A stretch of 64,000 nucleotides of DNA from contig DYCF01000013.1 of NCBI GenBank assembly GCA_019418225.1, positions 1-64,000 on the forward strand, given 5' to 3'. The position numbers and the translations under genes are program-made. Positions 1 through 10,600 of this stretch are shown one piece after another. Within the stretch, counting starts at the first letter, position 1. Each line of letters opens with the position of its first letter. The notes below the pieces were generated by a model, which saw only the letters and a program-made list of their open reading frames with translations, was not told the origin of the DNA and did no database searches. This DNA comes from Clostridiales bacterium (GTDB lineage Bacteria > Bacillota > Clostridia > Lachnospirales > Cellulosilyticaceae).

Positions 1-16
1 ATTTTTATTATTTTTG

Positions 17-310
17 TTACTGGAAAGATTTAGTTTTAAGTTTACGCTTATGATACATATATATTGATTTTATATCTTTCTGATATCTATCATATCCTTC
101 TATTTCTTCAATATCAAAGTCATCTTCTTCCCAATCTCCTATTCCTAATTTATATTCTGTAAATTCGCTATACATAATATGTACTTTTACAGATAGCAAT
201 AATTTTGTGTTATTGAAATTCATTAGTATACTATTCTCTAATCTCCAATATTCTCCTTCGTAATTAATTTTTCCTAATATTTCATCTATTATTACTATTT
301 CTTTTTTCAT
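17..310 (-). CDS. Candidate immunity protein for the orphan Rhs tip
   Basis: A 97-residue acidic protein when started at the ATG at 310, which follows GGAGGGTGAAAAA. A longer reading from 421 would overlap the end of the upstream Rhs cassette and has no ribosome-binding site, so I reject it. The chain begins MKKEIVIIDEILGKIN and has a very acidic patch (IGDWEEDDFDIEEIEG) near the C-terminus, then a basic tail. I recognise no family. Position is the main clue: it lies 28 nt downstream of a nuclease-like Rhs tip, where polymorphic-toxin loci place the cognate immunity gene. Small acidic proteins often neutralise nucleases by covering their basic surface. The immunity role is inferred from that context. 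Confidence 0.5.
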   Translation of the reverse strand: MKKEIVIIDEILGKINYEGEYWRLENSILMNFNNTKLLLSVKVHIMYSEFTEYKLGIGDWEEDDFDIEEIEGYDRYQKDIKSIYMYHKRKLKTKSFQ

Positions 311-338
311 TTTTTCACCCTCCAATATAGTAACTATT

Positions 339-1838
339 TTAACCATGTTTCTTCTCTGATTCAATTTCTTGATTTTGCGCCTTAATTTCTGAAACTCCAC
401 CCAAATGTCCAAAGGTTCCATTTATATCTGTTGGTATTAACTGTACTGTTTTTCCATTATTCAGTTCATGAACAGTTAATTTATTTTTTTCTCTTAAAGT
501 ATTTAATCTACTTGCTATCTTAGACTGTTTTTCATTTAGAGACAACCTTTCATTATTAAGATGCTTTTTTATAATTTTATCATCTAATATTCCATTAGCT
601 ACCTTCAAAGAGTTTTCATGGGCATTCTTCATTCCAGCTGCATTTTTTCTTACCATCTCACTTGAATTCCCATTATATTTTACTATCTCATTAGCAATTG
701 CATCACTTGTTAATTTATAATTTGTAGGCCTATCTGTTGTCATGTCAATATCTACAGTAAAAACAGCAAACTTATCAAATTCTGGCATTGCATTATTATA
801 AATCACACCCGTTTCATTGTATTGCTTGAGTATCCCCTGTGCATTCTTATGTTGACTAGTCATATCCTCATATTCTTTTAATTCAAATTTAGATTCCCCT
901 CGATTACCTGTCCACTCTCCATAATGAGCATCTTGTTTTGGTATGTAGTTTAACCTATTTATATATGCCTCTGCAGTATCATTTATAGGTGTAATTTCCA
1001 TATAACCACTAGGGTCATAATACATTACAGGATTATTTCTACAATAAGCATATAGATTCAATCCATCTCCACGATAGACATCCTCTTGCATAAACCTACC
1101 TAATATAGGATTATAAAACCTTGCTCTTAGATAGTACTGCTGAGTAACAGGATCATGTTGCTGACCAGTATACTTAATTCTGTTATGAACACCCTCTTGG
1201 CTTTCTAAAATATTACCAAAAGCATCATAAATATAACGGTTTTCTACTTTTCCATTACCATTAGTAATAAAGCTTGTACTAAACTGCTCATCTAACTGAT
1301 AATAATATCTTCCCAGTTCATTACTTCCTGTAGTACCTTCTACATCTGCAATATCACCAGCAACAACATCATAACCTCTTATCAACCTTGATATTGCTTG
1401 GTCTTCCTGGTCAGCCTCAACTAAAATCTCATCCTTATGGAATATAAACTTAGTCAGCTTCTGATTTTCTTCAATCTCTGCTCTTAAACCTTCTGCATCA
1501 TAGCGATTAACAAGTGTCTTGCCTTGGTAAGTTGTGACTTTAGTCTGTTGATTTAAAGCATTGTAACTAAAAGTGGTTGTCCCTTGTGGGCTACTTTCTT
1601 TTAGTATATTGCCCCCAGCATCATATGTAAAGTTTGTAATACCTAAATCTTTGTGCAACTCTGTTAACTGATTTTTAGTATTATAAATGAAAGTGCTTGT
1701 TTCACCATTAAGCGTTTGACTTAAACGATTGCCTACTAAATCATAAGGAAAACTTTCTGCTCTATTAGGATATTGGTTAGCCCTTCCTCTTTTAAGAATG
1801 TAAACTTTTAATCTTATGAAAAAGAAAAAGCACGGCAA
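339..1838 (-). pseudogene. Orphan Rhs tip: displaced Rhs core plus alternative C-terminal nuclease-like toxin
   Basis: About 250 residues of Rhs repeats and core (ending YDPSGY), nearly identical to the end of the large Rhs protein upstream, are joined to a different C-terminus of about 220 residues (339-1001). The open frame has no credible start: its only upstream start is a TTG inside the stem of a terminator, with no ribosome-binding site. The C-terminal part contains GEWTGNRGESKF and ends with KTVQLIPTDINGTFGHLGG. That resembles the end of HNH/EndoVII-type polymorphic-toxin nucleases of the WHH/LHH kind, although the usual His-His pair is replaced by VHE. Such displaced tips are known in Rhs loci as silent cassettes that recombine through the shared core to swap toxins. 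The nuclease assignment is moderate; the orphan-tip assignment is strong. Confidence 0.75.
1002..1776 (-). repeat. 775-nt direct repeat, copy 1 (Rhs core)
   Basis: This segment matches 2947-3721 over exactly the same length without gaps. The encoded proteins differ at roughly 20 of 250 positions. Both copies break at the DPSGY end of the Rhs core and at a shared ggatattgg motif. It provides homology for recombination that could swap the toxin tip. Confidence 0.85.
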
Positions 1839-1857
1839 GAATTAAACTTGCCATGCT
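1818..1857 (-). terminator. Rho-independent terminator after the immunity gene
   Basis: Stem arms at 1829-1839 and 1847-1857 (11 nt, one G-U pair) enclose a 7-nt loop. On the minus strand the stem is followed by TTTTCTTTTTC. It lies 20 nt beyond the stop of the gene at 1877-2350, so it probably ends the long operon and leaves the orphan tip outside it. Confidence 0.8.
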
Positions 1858-1876
1858 ATATAATCGAAAAGTCTTG

Positions 1877-2350
1877 TTACTCTGTAATAGTTTTCAATAT
1901 TAATTCTATCTCCTCCGTGTAATCTTGACGCTCTAACTTTATCTCATGCAATATTTGTACAAAATTTTGTTTTTCATTAGGGTTAATTTGTTCTGCAAAA
2001 ATTTTAAGTTCTTCATCATCGTAATTATCAAAGAGCATTACAATATATTCCTCTACATGTTCTTTTGCATTACTAAATATTAAATCTAATCCTTTTATTA
2101 ATTCTTTAAAAGCATCACATAAGTCATAATTATTCATTGTCACTATAGTCATTTCTTGAATGTCACAGTATTGATGTGGCTCAATATGTTCAAACTTTTT
2201 ATTGAAAATCCTACATAATAGGACAATATCACTTAGTTCTAAGATTAGTTCTCCACTTATTACTTGATTATAAATATGATCAAACCCCTCAAAATCATTT
2301 TTTTCATGCCCATGGGCATATTTATCCAACTTTTCTACTATGTCCTTCAT
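1877..2350 (-). CDS. Candidate immunity protein for the VgrG-Rhs toxin
   Basis: 157 residues, acidic and largely helical, with no signal peptide or membrane segment. It starts 14 nt after the stop of the 2504-residue Rhs toxin and is followed at once by a terminator, so it is the last gene of the operon. That is the standard place for the immunity protein matched to an Rhs C-terminal toxin. I recognise no family from the sequence; features such as DIVLLCRIFNKKF and a run of acidic helices (FDNYDDEELKIFAEQ) are not diagnostic. The role is inferred from position. Confidence 0.6.
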   Translation of the reverse strand: MKDIVEKLDKYAHGHEKNDFEGFDHIYNQVISGELILELSDIVLLCRIFNKKFEHIEPHQYCDIQEMTIVTMNNYDLCDAFKELIKGLDLIFSNAKEHVEEYIVMLFDNYDDEELKIFAEQINPNEKQNFVQILHEIKLERQDYTEEIELILKTITE

Positions 2351-2364
2351 CCTTTATCTCTCCT

Positions 2365-5300
2365 TTATTTAGTACATTTACCTGTTTTATCTATAGTATT
2401 AGCTTTTTTATTTTGTGCTTCATTATATACTTTCATAGCTTCATCCCTATGTTTTTGTAATGCATCATTTACCACATCCATGTCCACATTAACTCTTTCA
2501 GTACCATATGCCCAGCGTAAGTTCTCTATATCAAAATCTAATCTTTCTTCATAACTTAATGCATTATATAATGCATAGTCATATGCTCTAGCCTCACTAT
2601 CTCCCATTCCATAAGTAAAGGTCAAGTAATGTGTACTTGTCTTTGTATTAGTACATATTCCTTCTTTATATCCTATGCCATCATTTTGAATTGAATCAGC
2701 AGCTGGCATATGATGAGGTGTCATATCATCACCCACTGGTTTAGGCGTAGCTCCATAACTTGCTATAGTTAATTCATTAGTCACCTTATTTTTTTTCCCA
2801 TATGTGAATGAAATTAAATCTTCTTCAGATGTAGCTAAGCTTGATAGCTTATTTATTTTAAATTGCTCATATTGATTCTGCAATTCTTGCCTTATCTGCT
2901 CAGGAGTCATATTTTTTACTAGTTGTGCCAGTTCACTTTGTTTTACATATCCACTAGGATCATAATACATAATAGGATTATCCCTACAGTAAGCATATAA
3001 ATTCAGTCCATCCCCACGATAAATATCCTCTTGCATAAATCTACCTAATATAGGATTATAGAACCTTGCTCTTAGATAGTATTGCTGAGTAACAGGGTCA
3101 TATTGCTGGCCAGTATATTTAATTCTGTTGTGAATACCCTCTTGGCTTTCTAAAGTATTACCAAATGCATCATAAGTATAACGGTTTTTTACTTTTCCAA
3201 TGTCATTAGTAATAAAGCTTGTACTAAATTGCTCATCTAGCTGATAATAATATCTTCCCTGTTCATTACTTCCTGTACTACCTTCTACATCTGCAATATC
3301 ACCAGCAACAACATCATAACCTCTTATCAACCTTGATATTGCTTGGTCTTCCTGGTCAGTCTCAACTAAAATCTCATCTTTATGAAATATAAACTTAGTC
3401 AGCTTCTGATTTTCTTCAATCTCTGCTCTTAAGCCTTCAGCATCATAGCGATTAATGAGCGTATTGCCTTGATAGGTTGTAACTTTAGTCTGTTGGTTTA
3501 AAGCATTATAACTAAAAGTGCTAGTGCCTTGTGGACTACTTTCTTTTAGTATATTGCCCCCAACATCATATGTAAAGTTTGTAATGCCTAAATCTTTGTG
3601 CAATTCAACAAGTTGGTTCTTTGTATTGTAAATAAAAGTGCTTATTTCGCCATTAAGCGTTTGACTTAAACGATTGCCTACTAAATCATAAGTAAAACTT
3701 TCTTCTCTATTAGGATATTGGGTTTTAATCAAACGATTCATACTATCATAAGCAAAATGTGTTTCTTGATTAAGTCCTACTTTGCTTAAGCGATTACCAT
3801 TGAGGTCATATTGGTAAGCAAAGTCTTGGAGCTTTTCACCCTCTGTTGTTAGGGTGAGTAAATGAGAAATATTTTGGTCACTGTCATAGCTATAAACTGT
3901 TTTAATACCATTACCATAAATGATACTTTCTATTAAATTATTAGGTAAATAAGTATACTTTGCAACGACTTTCCCTTCATCATCTGTCAGTTCATTGATT
4001 CTACCTAAAATGTCATAACTATAATAAGTACTTTTACCTGTTATATCTTTAATAGAAGCAATTTGTCCATCTTTATAATACGTATATGCAATTAAGGTAC
4101 GTCCACATGTTGATTTGCTTGCTAAATAACCTTCTGGTGTATAACTATAGTTATATACAAATCCATCGGCCTTGGCGGTAAGTAGTTGGCCTTTTGTATT
4201 ATAGCTATAACTTTTTCTAACTGTGGATGGGGTTTCTTCTATATTAATAGAAACATTTTCACCCTGATTATTTGCAATACTAGACCTATTATTTCCCTTA
4301 TCGGCGTAAGCTACTTGACTGACTAAATTGCCATCTATATTATAGGTATTTTCTACTCGGTTGCCATTTCGGTCGATATGTAGCGTTAATCGTCCTTCTT
4401 CATCATAATAGAATTTTTCACTTAAGCCTTCTTGGTCAATGATTTCACTGACCTTGCCAAAACTATTATAATGATAAGTAATTGTGCCACCATTGGCATC
4501 TGTTGTCGTGGTGATATTACCTGCATGGTCATAAGTATATTTTTCTACCCCACCATCTGCTGCTGTGACTTCTGTAATTCGTCCCCAGCCATCTACTTGG
4601 TAGAAGGTTTCATTATGATTACCATCTATGATACCTGTGATTTGACCATTGGCATTATAGCTATACGTTTGAAGCTTCTTACCTTGCTCCGCTGTTCTTG
4701 CTGTGCTGACAGATAACACTTGGTTTTGAATCGTATAATCATAAGTGATTGGATGACCTAAAGCATCTTTTTGCACCAGTAGATTATTAGAAGGATCATA
4801 TTCATTTGCTTCCACTATTTGTCCCAGTGCATTAACTGTTTGTACTCTATTTCCTCTTGCATCATAACTATAAGTCGTTCCAGCCCCATTATCTAACTGT
4901 ACTTGATAGTTTCTTGCATCTACTTCTTTAATAAGTTGATCATTTTTATTATAGAAATAACGTTGGACTACACTTTCATTCTCCTTGATATGCGTTAATC
5001 TATCTTTTAAATCATAGTCATAAGCCCGCTTATTAGGTGCCACACCCTCACTTTGCTCTTCTACTTTAATAACATTATTGGCTGCATCATAGGTGTAGTA
5101 TGTGGTACGATCAATACCATTTTCCTTGTCTACCACATGCTCACTCACTAACCGGTCACAGGCATCATAACTTCTTTCTATTTGATAACCTTTTGGTGTT
5201 AGAATAGCGGTTAAATTGCCATTTGCATCATAGTTATACTTCGTGACTGCCCATAAAGTTCTGGTACTCTTTTCACCTAACATACGGCTATCTAAGGCTT

Positions 5301-8300
5301 CTTTCTTCTGAACCAGCCAGCCTGCCTTATTGTAAATATAGTGAATACACTGTGAAACTTCTTCATTAATTTTACGTTCTTCATAGCTTCTTTGACCAAG
5401 GCAGTTATATTCATAACGCAGCATAGCGCCATAATCATCTTTGACTTTAATCAGATGATTATTTTTATCATAACTTAAATAAATGCTATGATAACTTCTT
5501 GGATAGCCTTCTTCAACTACAAAATCTAAGCCATGTTTTTCTGTAATCTTATTGCCATTTAAATCATATTCAAAGCATGTTAACTTATACAATACTTTGT
5601 TATATTCTTCCTTAACAGGTTCACGTTTTTCAATTAAATTGCCTAATAAATCGTAGCGATAGTAGGTGGTATAACCTTTAGCATCTCTACTTTCTAACAA
5701 ATCACCATTTAAGTTATATGTATAGGAAGCTTCTTGTACACCTTCAGGATTAATGACCGTGACAAGCTGATTCATTTCATTGTAGCTATAAGTATATCCT
5801 CTTCCATCATCCACTTGAGCATCATAAGCTTCAGGTAAAACGTGCTTCATCAGATTGCCTTCTGCATCATAAAAAAATCTTTCAATCCCACCATCTAAAT
5901 AATGCTTCTTAATACACTTATTATCAATATTATACTCAAAAGTAGTCGTTAACCCTGTTTCTGTACTAGAATCATAAGTATTCGGATGAATTTGTTTAAT
6001 CAAATTCCCTTCTACATCTGTTTCTTGCTTATAATGTTGATCTAATGGGTCAATCACTTCTACTAAACGGTCTAAGAAATCATACTTATAGGTATAACCC
6101 TTTTCTTTACTTGCCCAAGCCTTAGGCGAATAAAATGCCACCAATTTACCCATCTGGTCATAAAGCTTTTGCGTAATATTGCCTTCTCCATCTTTAATGC
6201 GGGTCACATAGTTCAGGTTGTTATAACCAAATTCCACCGTACCATAGTCATTTTCAATGCTCATGCGGCGGCCTAGCTTATCGTATTCATAGTAAGTGAT
6301 TTCACCCATAGCATTTTTCACACGACTTGGTTCACTTTGCCCCTCATCATAAACATATTCTATCATGCCTTTTAGGCTATCTTCCTCTGTCAGCATTCTA
6401 CCCATATAGTCGTAGGTATAATGCTTACTTTGCCACTTTCCTGTAGCAATCTTATGTTTTTCTTCTATAAGATTATGTTTAAAATCATAGTTATAAAGAC
6501 TTTCCCTACCACCATTATCTACCCTTTTAATAAGTCTATGGTCTTCATCATAACTATAAACAGTATGTAAGCCATTTGGTAAAACTTCTTCTAGAAGTTC
6601 ATTATATGGACTATATATCTTTTGGCTAACAGCACCTAAACGATTTTTCTCATAACAACGATTTTTATAAGCATCATAGTCATAATACGTAGCTGTCCCA
6701 TCCATATATTCAATCTTATGAATGAGTAAGTTTTCATCATAATAAAAGCGTTCTATCTTTTCACCCTTATTATAATTAACCGTCGTTACATAATTTTTGG
6801 TATCATAAGTTGCTTCATAAGTATAACCATTAGCAAGTTCTTGGAAAATAGTACGTCCTTCTGCATCATAAGTATTGGTTAAATAAGTGACCCCATTTTT
6901 ATCAATAGCAGACTCTATATAACCTTCCTTAGTATACGTATAAGTAGAAATCCCTTGGTCCAAATGTACCACATGGGTTAATAAATCGCCTTCATAACGA
7001 TATTGCAGCGTACGCCCTAAATCATCTGTCACTTGTATTAACTTATCTTCATCAAAGGTAAACCTTAAAGTATAACCTAAACTTGTTGTAATCTTTTGCA
7101 GCCTTTGATTATTATATTCAAAAATAGTCTTTTGATTATTCTTATCAATACTGTAAATCATTCTACCTGTTGCATTATAAACATAAGTATTATGGGTTTT
7201 ATAGTCTAAAATATGCCACTCACTATGCAGCGTATCGTAACTTAAACTAAAACGTCCATTTTCGCCTGCTTCATTTTGCCAGGTGCCATCTATCTTCACA
7301 AAGCTTACTGTATGTCCTGTCACCAAAGTGGCATAAACCCTTGCCTCATCTTTAAAAAGCTGACTATCATAATTCAAATGCCAGCCCTTGCCTAGCATGC
7401 CTACTGCTAAATCAGCTGAACTATAATGTCTTTTTAACCCAAACTCTTCATTTAAATCAGGCATTTTGAAATCTACGGCATCGATAAAGAAACCACCGGT
7501 TACAGCATCAATAGGTTCACCAAAACATTCTGCTAAAAAGTTAGCTGTAAGGTTATTGGCAAGGCTTTGCTTAATATCATAGGGTTGCCCTGTTAACCAA
7601 GATACTGCTCCATCCATTGCTGTATCCACAGTTGTCCCAACTACCATATTGGTAGCTTTTCTACCTAGTGTACTATTAAGAACATCATCAACATACTTAC
7701 CGCCTTTAGCACTCAGCTTACCTATAATGCCTTGTGTCGCTTTACTACCAAAGTGTCCAGTAATTGCACCTAGGGTTACATTAAATGCTAGACTTCCTGG
7801 GTCTACTTTACCTGTTTGAATATAGCTATCTATAGCACTTGTAATACCATTAACTCCCATATGCGATAATACTTGAGCTTTTTTACTCTTACTACAGAGC
7901 TGCGCTACTTTTCCAACCTTCCCCAGCTTTCCCAACTCTCCTAACTTGCTAAATCCACCACCTATTGCTATACTTGAAACAATACCAAAAACAATTTCAA
8001 CCCCACCTTGTACAAGGCGATAAGCTTTTTCATTTCCTTGAAAGACCGTATCCCTCATAAAATTATAGGATTGCCGCAAATCTCCTGATTGTACCTTCTT
8101 ATAATCTTGCACTGCCTCTGCTGTATCACTAATAGCCATCACAGTCTGAGCAGCACCTGTTGCATATACTGTCATCATTAATGGACCTGCTAGTGCAGCC
8201 CCAGCTCCACCTGTCGCTACTGTTAAACCTACTGCTAAAGCTGTTATAGCTACTGTTTTAAGTATGGTACAAACACCCTTACGAAAACTATCTACTGCCG

Positions 8301-9879
8301 CTTGTTTTTTAGCTTCTAATTGCTCATAGGCATTGGCATTACAGTCTGCTCTTAGTGCTTCATCTTCTGCTGGGTCAGGTAAAAATGACTCTGGTGACTG
8401 TGCAGGTGGATTCTTAACACTGCCATCTTTTTTCATAAAAGTAGCCATAACATTTTGTTCTTCTGTTAAAAAAATACCTTGTTCACTACCATCTTCTCTT
8501 ACTAAAGCAAGGTTTTCTTTAGCCGTAATATGAATACTTTTAGGCTTAACAGGTGGCACATCTGAACCTGGAGGTGCCTCTCTTTCACCAATGTTCATAC
8601 TCTTTTGAGTCTGCATAGAAATGTTTTTACCCACTAAGTTGATATTTCCAGATTGATCTAGCGTAATACAGATCTTCTTGCCTTCATCTGCTGCAAAACT
8701 AATATCACTTGGGGTCATCTTCATTTCTGAACCTGTTGTATTCGAAAATGATTTATTATCTGGATTTTGTGCACGGCTATTATACTTACTTGCGCCTGTT
8801 GCTGTACGTATGGCATGAACTGCTATGGCTTCTCTTTCATCATGGCTTGGAAAATAAATATGTACCTTACTGCCTTCTTCTGGCATGCAATAAAAGCTAC
8901 TACTTTCAATGGCATAAGTAAAATACTTCAGATTCGGCCTTGCTTCATAAACAGGGTCAATATCAAAATGTACCCTGACACAATTTCCCTTTCGTTCTTT
9001 AACAACTGCAGGTATACTCATGCCGTAAATATCTGGATGCATTTGATAAGGCACACGTACCCCTTTTAAACGACTTAAAACATAACTAAAAATCAATTCA
9101 TCTTGTATTGTTTCTAAAGTAACGCTTGTAACTTGTGTTTTTACCTTATTGAGCAAGATTTCTTCCCCTAAATAAAGCCTTTTAGGTGTTTGAATATGCC
9201 AAGTAATTGTTTCTTGTGGATAATAGGCTTCGAGTGCATTAAAAAAGTAATATTTTTCCAAATCTTTTTGGATAATAAATTCGTCTTGTTCTAGCTTCAT
9301 GCCATACTGTAACTTGGGAAGCCCAAAGTAAATACGCCCAAATGTTTCTGTGGGGTCTTCTAGTAAAAAGGTTTCAAAGTGGGTAGCGAGACGTCTTAAA
9401 AAGGTCCAATCCGTCTCTTCATATTGAAGTAAAAAATCAGGTATTTTTGCATTGTTTGTAATTTGATCTTGAAAATCTTTTTTTGGATATGGTTTTAATA
9501 CTTTTTCGATTACACTTTTATAGGTTAAATCTAAATCACAGAAGCTTTGACTTTTCTTTTCTAAATCCCAGTCATAAGCATAAGAAACACATTCTAAAAG
9601 TAAATAATAGTGTCCGGCCTCTTCACACATACTTACCTTGAGTGGTTTTCCTTTAAAAATAGCTTGTTCTCTCTTATTTTGCCGGTGCATTTGGGTCACT
9701 ATAATACAGCTATTTTCCCCTAATGCCTCTACAGCTTCCGCAATCTTCATCTCATCCATTAATATTTTAAGTGAAAGCCTTACATGTTCATTTAAGGATT
9801 CTTTTAAACAAAAATATTCAATTTGAATTGCTTCTTCTATAGGTAGTTCTACCTTTATTCCCCTATAAGATAATTCCAT
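2365..9879 (-). CDS. VgrG-Rhs fusion polymorphic toxin
   Basis: 2504 residues. Residues 1 to about 420 are VgrG/gpD-like: QYEETDWTFLRRL near 150 and YCMPEEGSKVHIYFP near 340 match the two spike proteins encoded upstream. About 430-800 is a linker with two hydrophobic stretches (about 527-565 and 623-650), as often found before Rhs cages. A DUF6531-like opening (TGGFFIDAVDFKMPD, about 795) starts a long YD-repeat shell to about 2290, closing with YYLRARFYNPILGRF and YDPSGY. The tip, about 2312-2504, contains MTPHHMPA, a His-rich motif seen in some polymorphic-toxin nuclease-like domains; its activity is unproven. In known systems the VgrG part loads onto the Hcp tube and the Rhs shell encloses the toxin. 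A PAAR-like gene lies just upstream and an immunity candidate just downstream. Confidence 0.85.
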   Translation of the reverse strand: MELSYRGIKVELPIEEAIQIEYFCLKESLNEHVRLSLKILMDEMKIAEAVEALGENSCIIVTQMHRQNKREQAIFKGKPLKVSMCEEAGHYYLLLECVSYAYDWDLEKKSQSFCDLDLTYKSVIEKVLKPYPKKDFQDQITNNAKIPDFLLQYEETDWTFLRRLATHFETFLLEDPTETFGRIYFGLPKLQYGMKLEQDEFIIQKDLEKYYFFNALEAYYPQETITWHIQTPKRLYLGEEILLNKVKTQVTSVTLETIQDELIFSYVLSRLKGVRVPYQMHPDIYGMSIPAVVKERKGNCVRVHFDIDPVYEARPNLKYFTYAIESSSFYCMPEEGSKVHIYFPSHDEREAIAVHAIRTATGASKYNSRAQNPDNKSFSNTTGSEMKMTPSDISFAADEGKKICITLDQSGNINLVGKNISMQTQKSMNIGEREAPPGSDVPPVKPKSIHITAKENLALVREDGSEQGIFLTEEQNVMATFMKKDGSVKNPPAQSPESFLPDPAEDEALRADCNANAYEQLEAKKQAAVDSFRKGVCTILKTVAITALAVGLTVATGGAGAALAGPLMMTVYATGAAQTVMAISDTAEAVQDYKKVQSGDLRQSYNFMRDTVFQGNEKAYRLVQGGVEIVFGIVSSIAIGGGFSKLGELGKLGKVGKVAQLCSKSKKAQVLSHMGVNGITSAIDSYIQTGKVDPGSLAFNVTLGAITGHFGSKATQGIIGKLSAKGGKYVDDVLNSTLGRKATNMVVGTTVDTAMDGAVSWLTGQPYDIKQSLANNLTANFLAECFGEPIDAVTGGFFIDAVDFKMPDLNEEFGLKRHYSSADLAVGMLGKGWHLNYDSQLFKDEARVYATLVTGHTVSFVKIDGTWQNEAGENGRFSLSYDTLHSEWHILDYKTHNTYVYNATGRMIYSIDKNNQKTIFEYNNQRLQKITTSLGYTLRFTFDEDKLIQVTDDLGRTLQYRYEGDLLTHVVHLDQGISTYTYTKEGYIESAIDKNGVTYLTNTYDAEGRTIFQELANGYTYEATYDTKNYVTTVNYNKGEKIERFYYDENLLIHKIEYMDGTATYYDYDAYKNRCYEKNRLGAVSQKIYSPYNELLEEVLPNGLHTVYSYDEDHRLIKRVDNGGRESLYNYDFKHNLIEEKHKIATGKWQSKHYTYDYMGRMLTEEDSLKGMIEYVYDEGQSEPSRVKNAMGEITYYEYDKLGRRMSIENDYGTVEFGYNNLNYVTRIKDGEGNITQKLYDQMGKLVAFYSPKAWASKEKGYTYKYDFLDRLVEVIDPLDQHYKQETDVEGNLIKQIHPNTYDSSTETGLTTTFEYNIDNKCIKKHYLDGGIERFFYDAEGNLMKHVLPEAYDAQVDDGRGYTYSYNEMNQLVTVINPEGVQEASYTYNLNGDLLESRDAKGYTTYYRYDLLGNLIEKREPVKEEYNKVLYKLTCFEYDLNGNKITEKHGLDFVVEEGYPRSYHSIYLSYDKNNHLIKVKDDYGAMLRYEYNCLGQRSYEERKINEEVSQCIHYIYNKAGWLVQKKEALDSRMLGEKSTRTLWAVTKYNYDANGNLTAILTPKGYQIERSYDACDRLVSEHVVDKENGIDRTTYYTYDAANNVIKVEEQSEGVAPNKRAYDYDLKDRLTHIKENESVVQRYFYNKNDQLIKEVDARNYQVQLDNGAGTTYSYDARGNRVQTVNALGQIVEANEYDPSNNLLVQKDALGHPITYDYTIQNQVLSVSTARTAEQGKKLQTYSYNANGQITGIIDGNHNETFYQVDGWGRITEVTAADGGVEKYTYDHAGNITTTTDANGGTITYHYNSFGKVSEIIDQEGLSEKFYYDEEGRLTLHIDRNGNRVENTYNIDGNLVSQVAYADKGNNRSSIANNQGENVSINIEETPSTVRKSYSYNTKGQLLTAKADGFVYNYSYTPEGYLASKSTCGRTLIAYTYYKDGQIASIKDITGKSTYYSYDILGRINELTDDEGKVVAKYTYLPNNLIESIIYGNGIKTVYSYDSDQNISHLLTLTTEGEKLQDFAYQYDLNGNRLSKVGLNQETHFAYDSMNRLIKTQYPNREESFTYDLVGNRLSQTLNGEISTFIYNTKNQLVELHKDLGITNFTYDVGGNILKESSPQGTSTFSYNALNQQTKVTTYQGNTLINRYDAEGLRAEIEENQKLTKFIFHKDEILVETDQEDQAISRLIRGYDVVAGDIADVEGSTGSNEQGRYYYQLDEQFSTSFITNDIGKVKNRYTYDAFGNTLESQEGIHNRIKYTGQQYDPVTQQYYLRARFYNPILGRFMQEDIYRGDGLNLYAYCRDNPIMYYDPSGYVKQSELAQLVKNMTPEQIRQELQNQYEQFKINKLSSLATSEEDLISFTYGKKNKVTNELTIASYGATPKPVGDDMTPHHMPAADSIQNDGIGYKEGICTNTKTSTHYLTFTYGMGDSEARAYDYALYNALSYEERLDFDIENLRWAYGTERVNVDMDVVNDALQKHRDEAMKVYNEAQNKKANTIDKTGKCTK
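2947..3721 (-). repeat. 775-nt direct repeat, copy 2 (Rhs core inside the full-length toxin gene)
   Basis: Partner of the repeat at 1002-1776. It covers the last Rhs repeats and the core just before the variable C-terminal tip. Crossing over between the copies would delete the current tip and its immunity gene and attach the orphan tip instead. Confidence 0.85.
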
Positions 9880-9907
9880 TTACTCACCCCATTTCTTCTT
9901 CCTGTAA

Positions 9908-10600
9908 TTATCCAGGCTGTCCTGTAGATACCAATTTGATCTCGCCCCCATACTGGCAAGTTAGTTTTCCTGTCTCAAGTAATGGTTTGATACTTTCTAA
10001 TCTCACTGTTGCTTTTCCATTACTCCAAGGTGACACAATAATTGGTGTACATTCTCCTACACATTGCGCCATAAGGCTATCATCAGGTTTTACCTCATTT
10101 TTACAAAAGATACCCATAACTTTTTCCCAAAAGCTTTTAGGCTCACTATTTACCTTTTCTGTAATTGCAGCTGCCACAGCTTGTACCGATGGATTTTCTG
10201 GGCTTGTACATCCCCCAAAGGTCTGTATATTCGTATAGGGCTTAAAATCTGAGACTATTAATTGTGCAATATCATGAATAAAGCAGCCATGGCTTAATGG
10301 TACCACCACATGACTTACACGTATGCCACATGAACAATAAGTTTCTGCACCATGTACAACATAAGATGGGTTCATTGCTTTTTGAATCATAGCCATTGCA
10401 TTAGCTGCGACTGCAGCTAATGCGTTTGCTTCTCCCTCTTGAGCTGCTGATTCTGATTGCTCTTGTCCCCCCTCTTTCGCTTGCTGCTCTGCTTGTTTCT
10501 CAGCTTCAGCACGCTCTTTTGCTCTCTCTTTACTACGGGCTATTGCTTGATCTGCTGCTTTATTGGCATCAAAAGAACTTTTTGGTGCTTCTCCTCCCAT
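9908..10600 (-). CDS. DUF4280 PAAR-like spike-tip protein
   Basis: 230 residues. The first 60 are Ala/Glu/Gln/Lys-rich and low complexity. The rest matches the PAAR-like DUF4280 pattern: CSCGIRVSHVVVPLSHGC, a central TFGGCTSPENP, GECTPIIVSPWSNG and a C-terminal LTCQYGGEIKLVSTGQP. The paired Cys and His residues could bind metal at the tip of a cone, as in PAAR proteins. It starts directly after the stop of the preceding gene (TAA then ATG) and lies immediately upstream of the VgrG-Rhs toxin. That is where PAAR-type proteins that cap VgrG spikes are expected. Confidence 0.75.
   Translation of the reverse strand: MGGEAPKSSFDANKAADQAIARSKERAKERAEAEKQAEQQAKEGGQEQSESAAQEGEANALAAVAANAMAMIQKAMNPSYVVHGAETYCSCGIRVSHVVVPLSHGCFIHDIAQLIVSDFKPYTNIQTFGGCTSPENPSVQAVAAAITEKVNSEPKSFWEKVMGIFCKNEVKPDDSLMAQCVGECTPIIVSPWSNGKATVRLESIKPLLETGKLTCQYGGEIKLVSTGQPG

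Noticed and set aside
4432..4716. Plus-strand frames inside the Rhs gene and other long genes
   Set aside because: They are antisense shadows of coding frames without ribosome-binding sites or recognisable domains.
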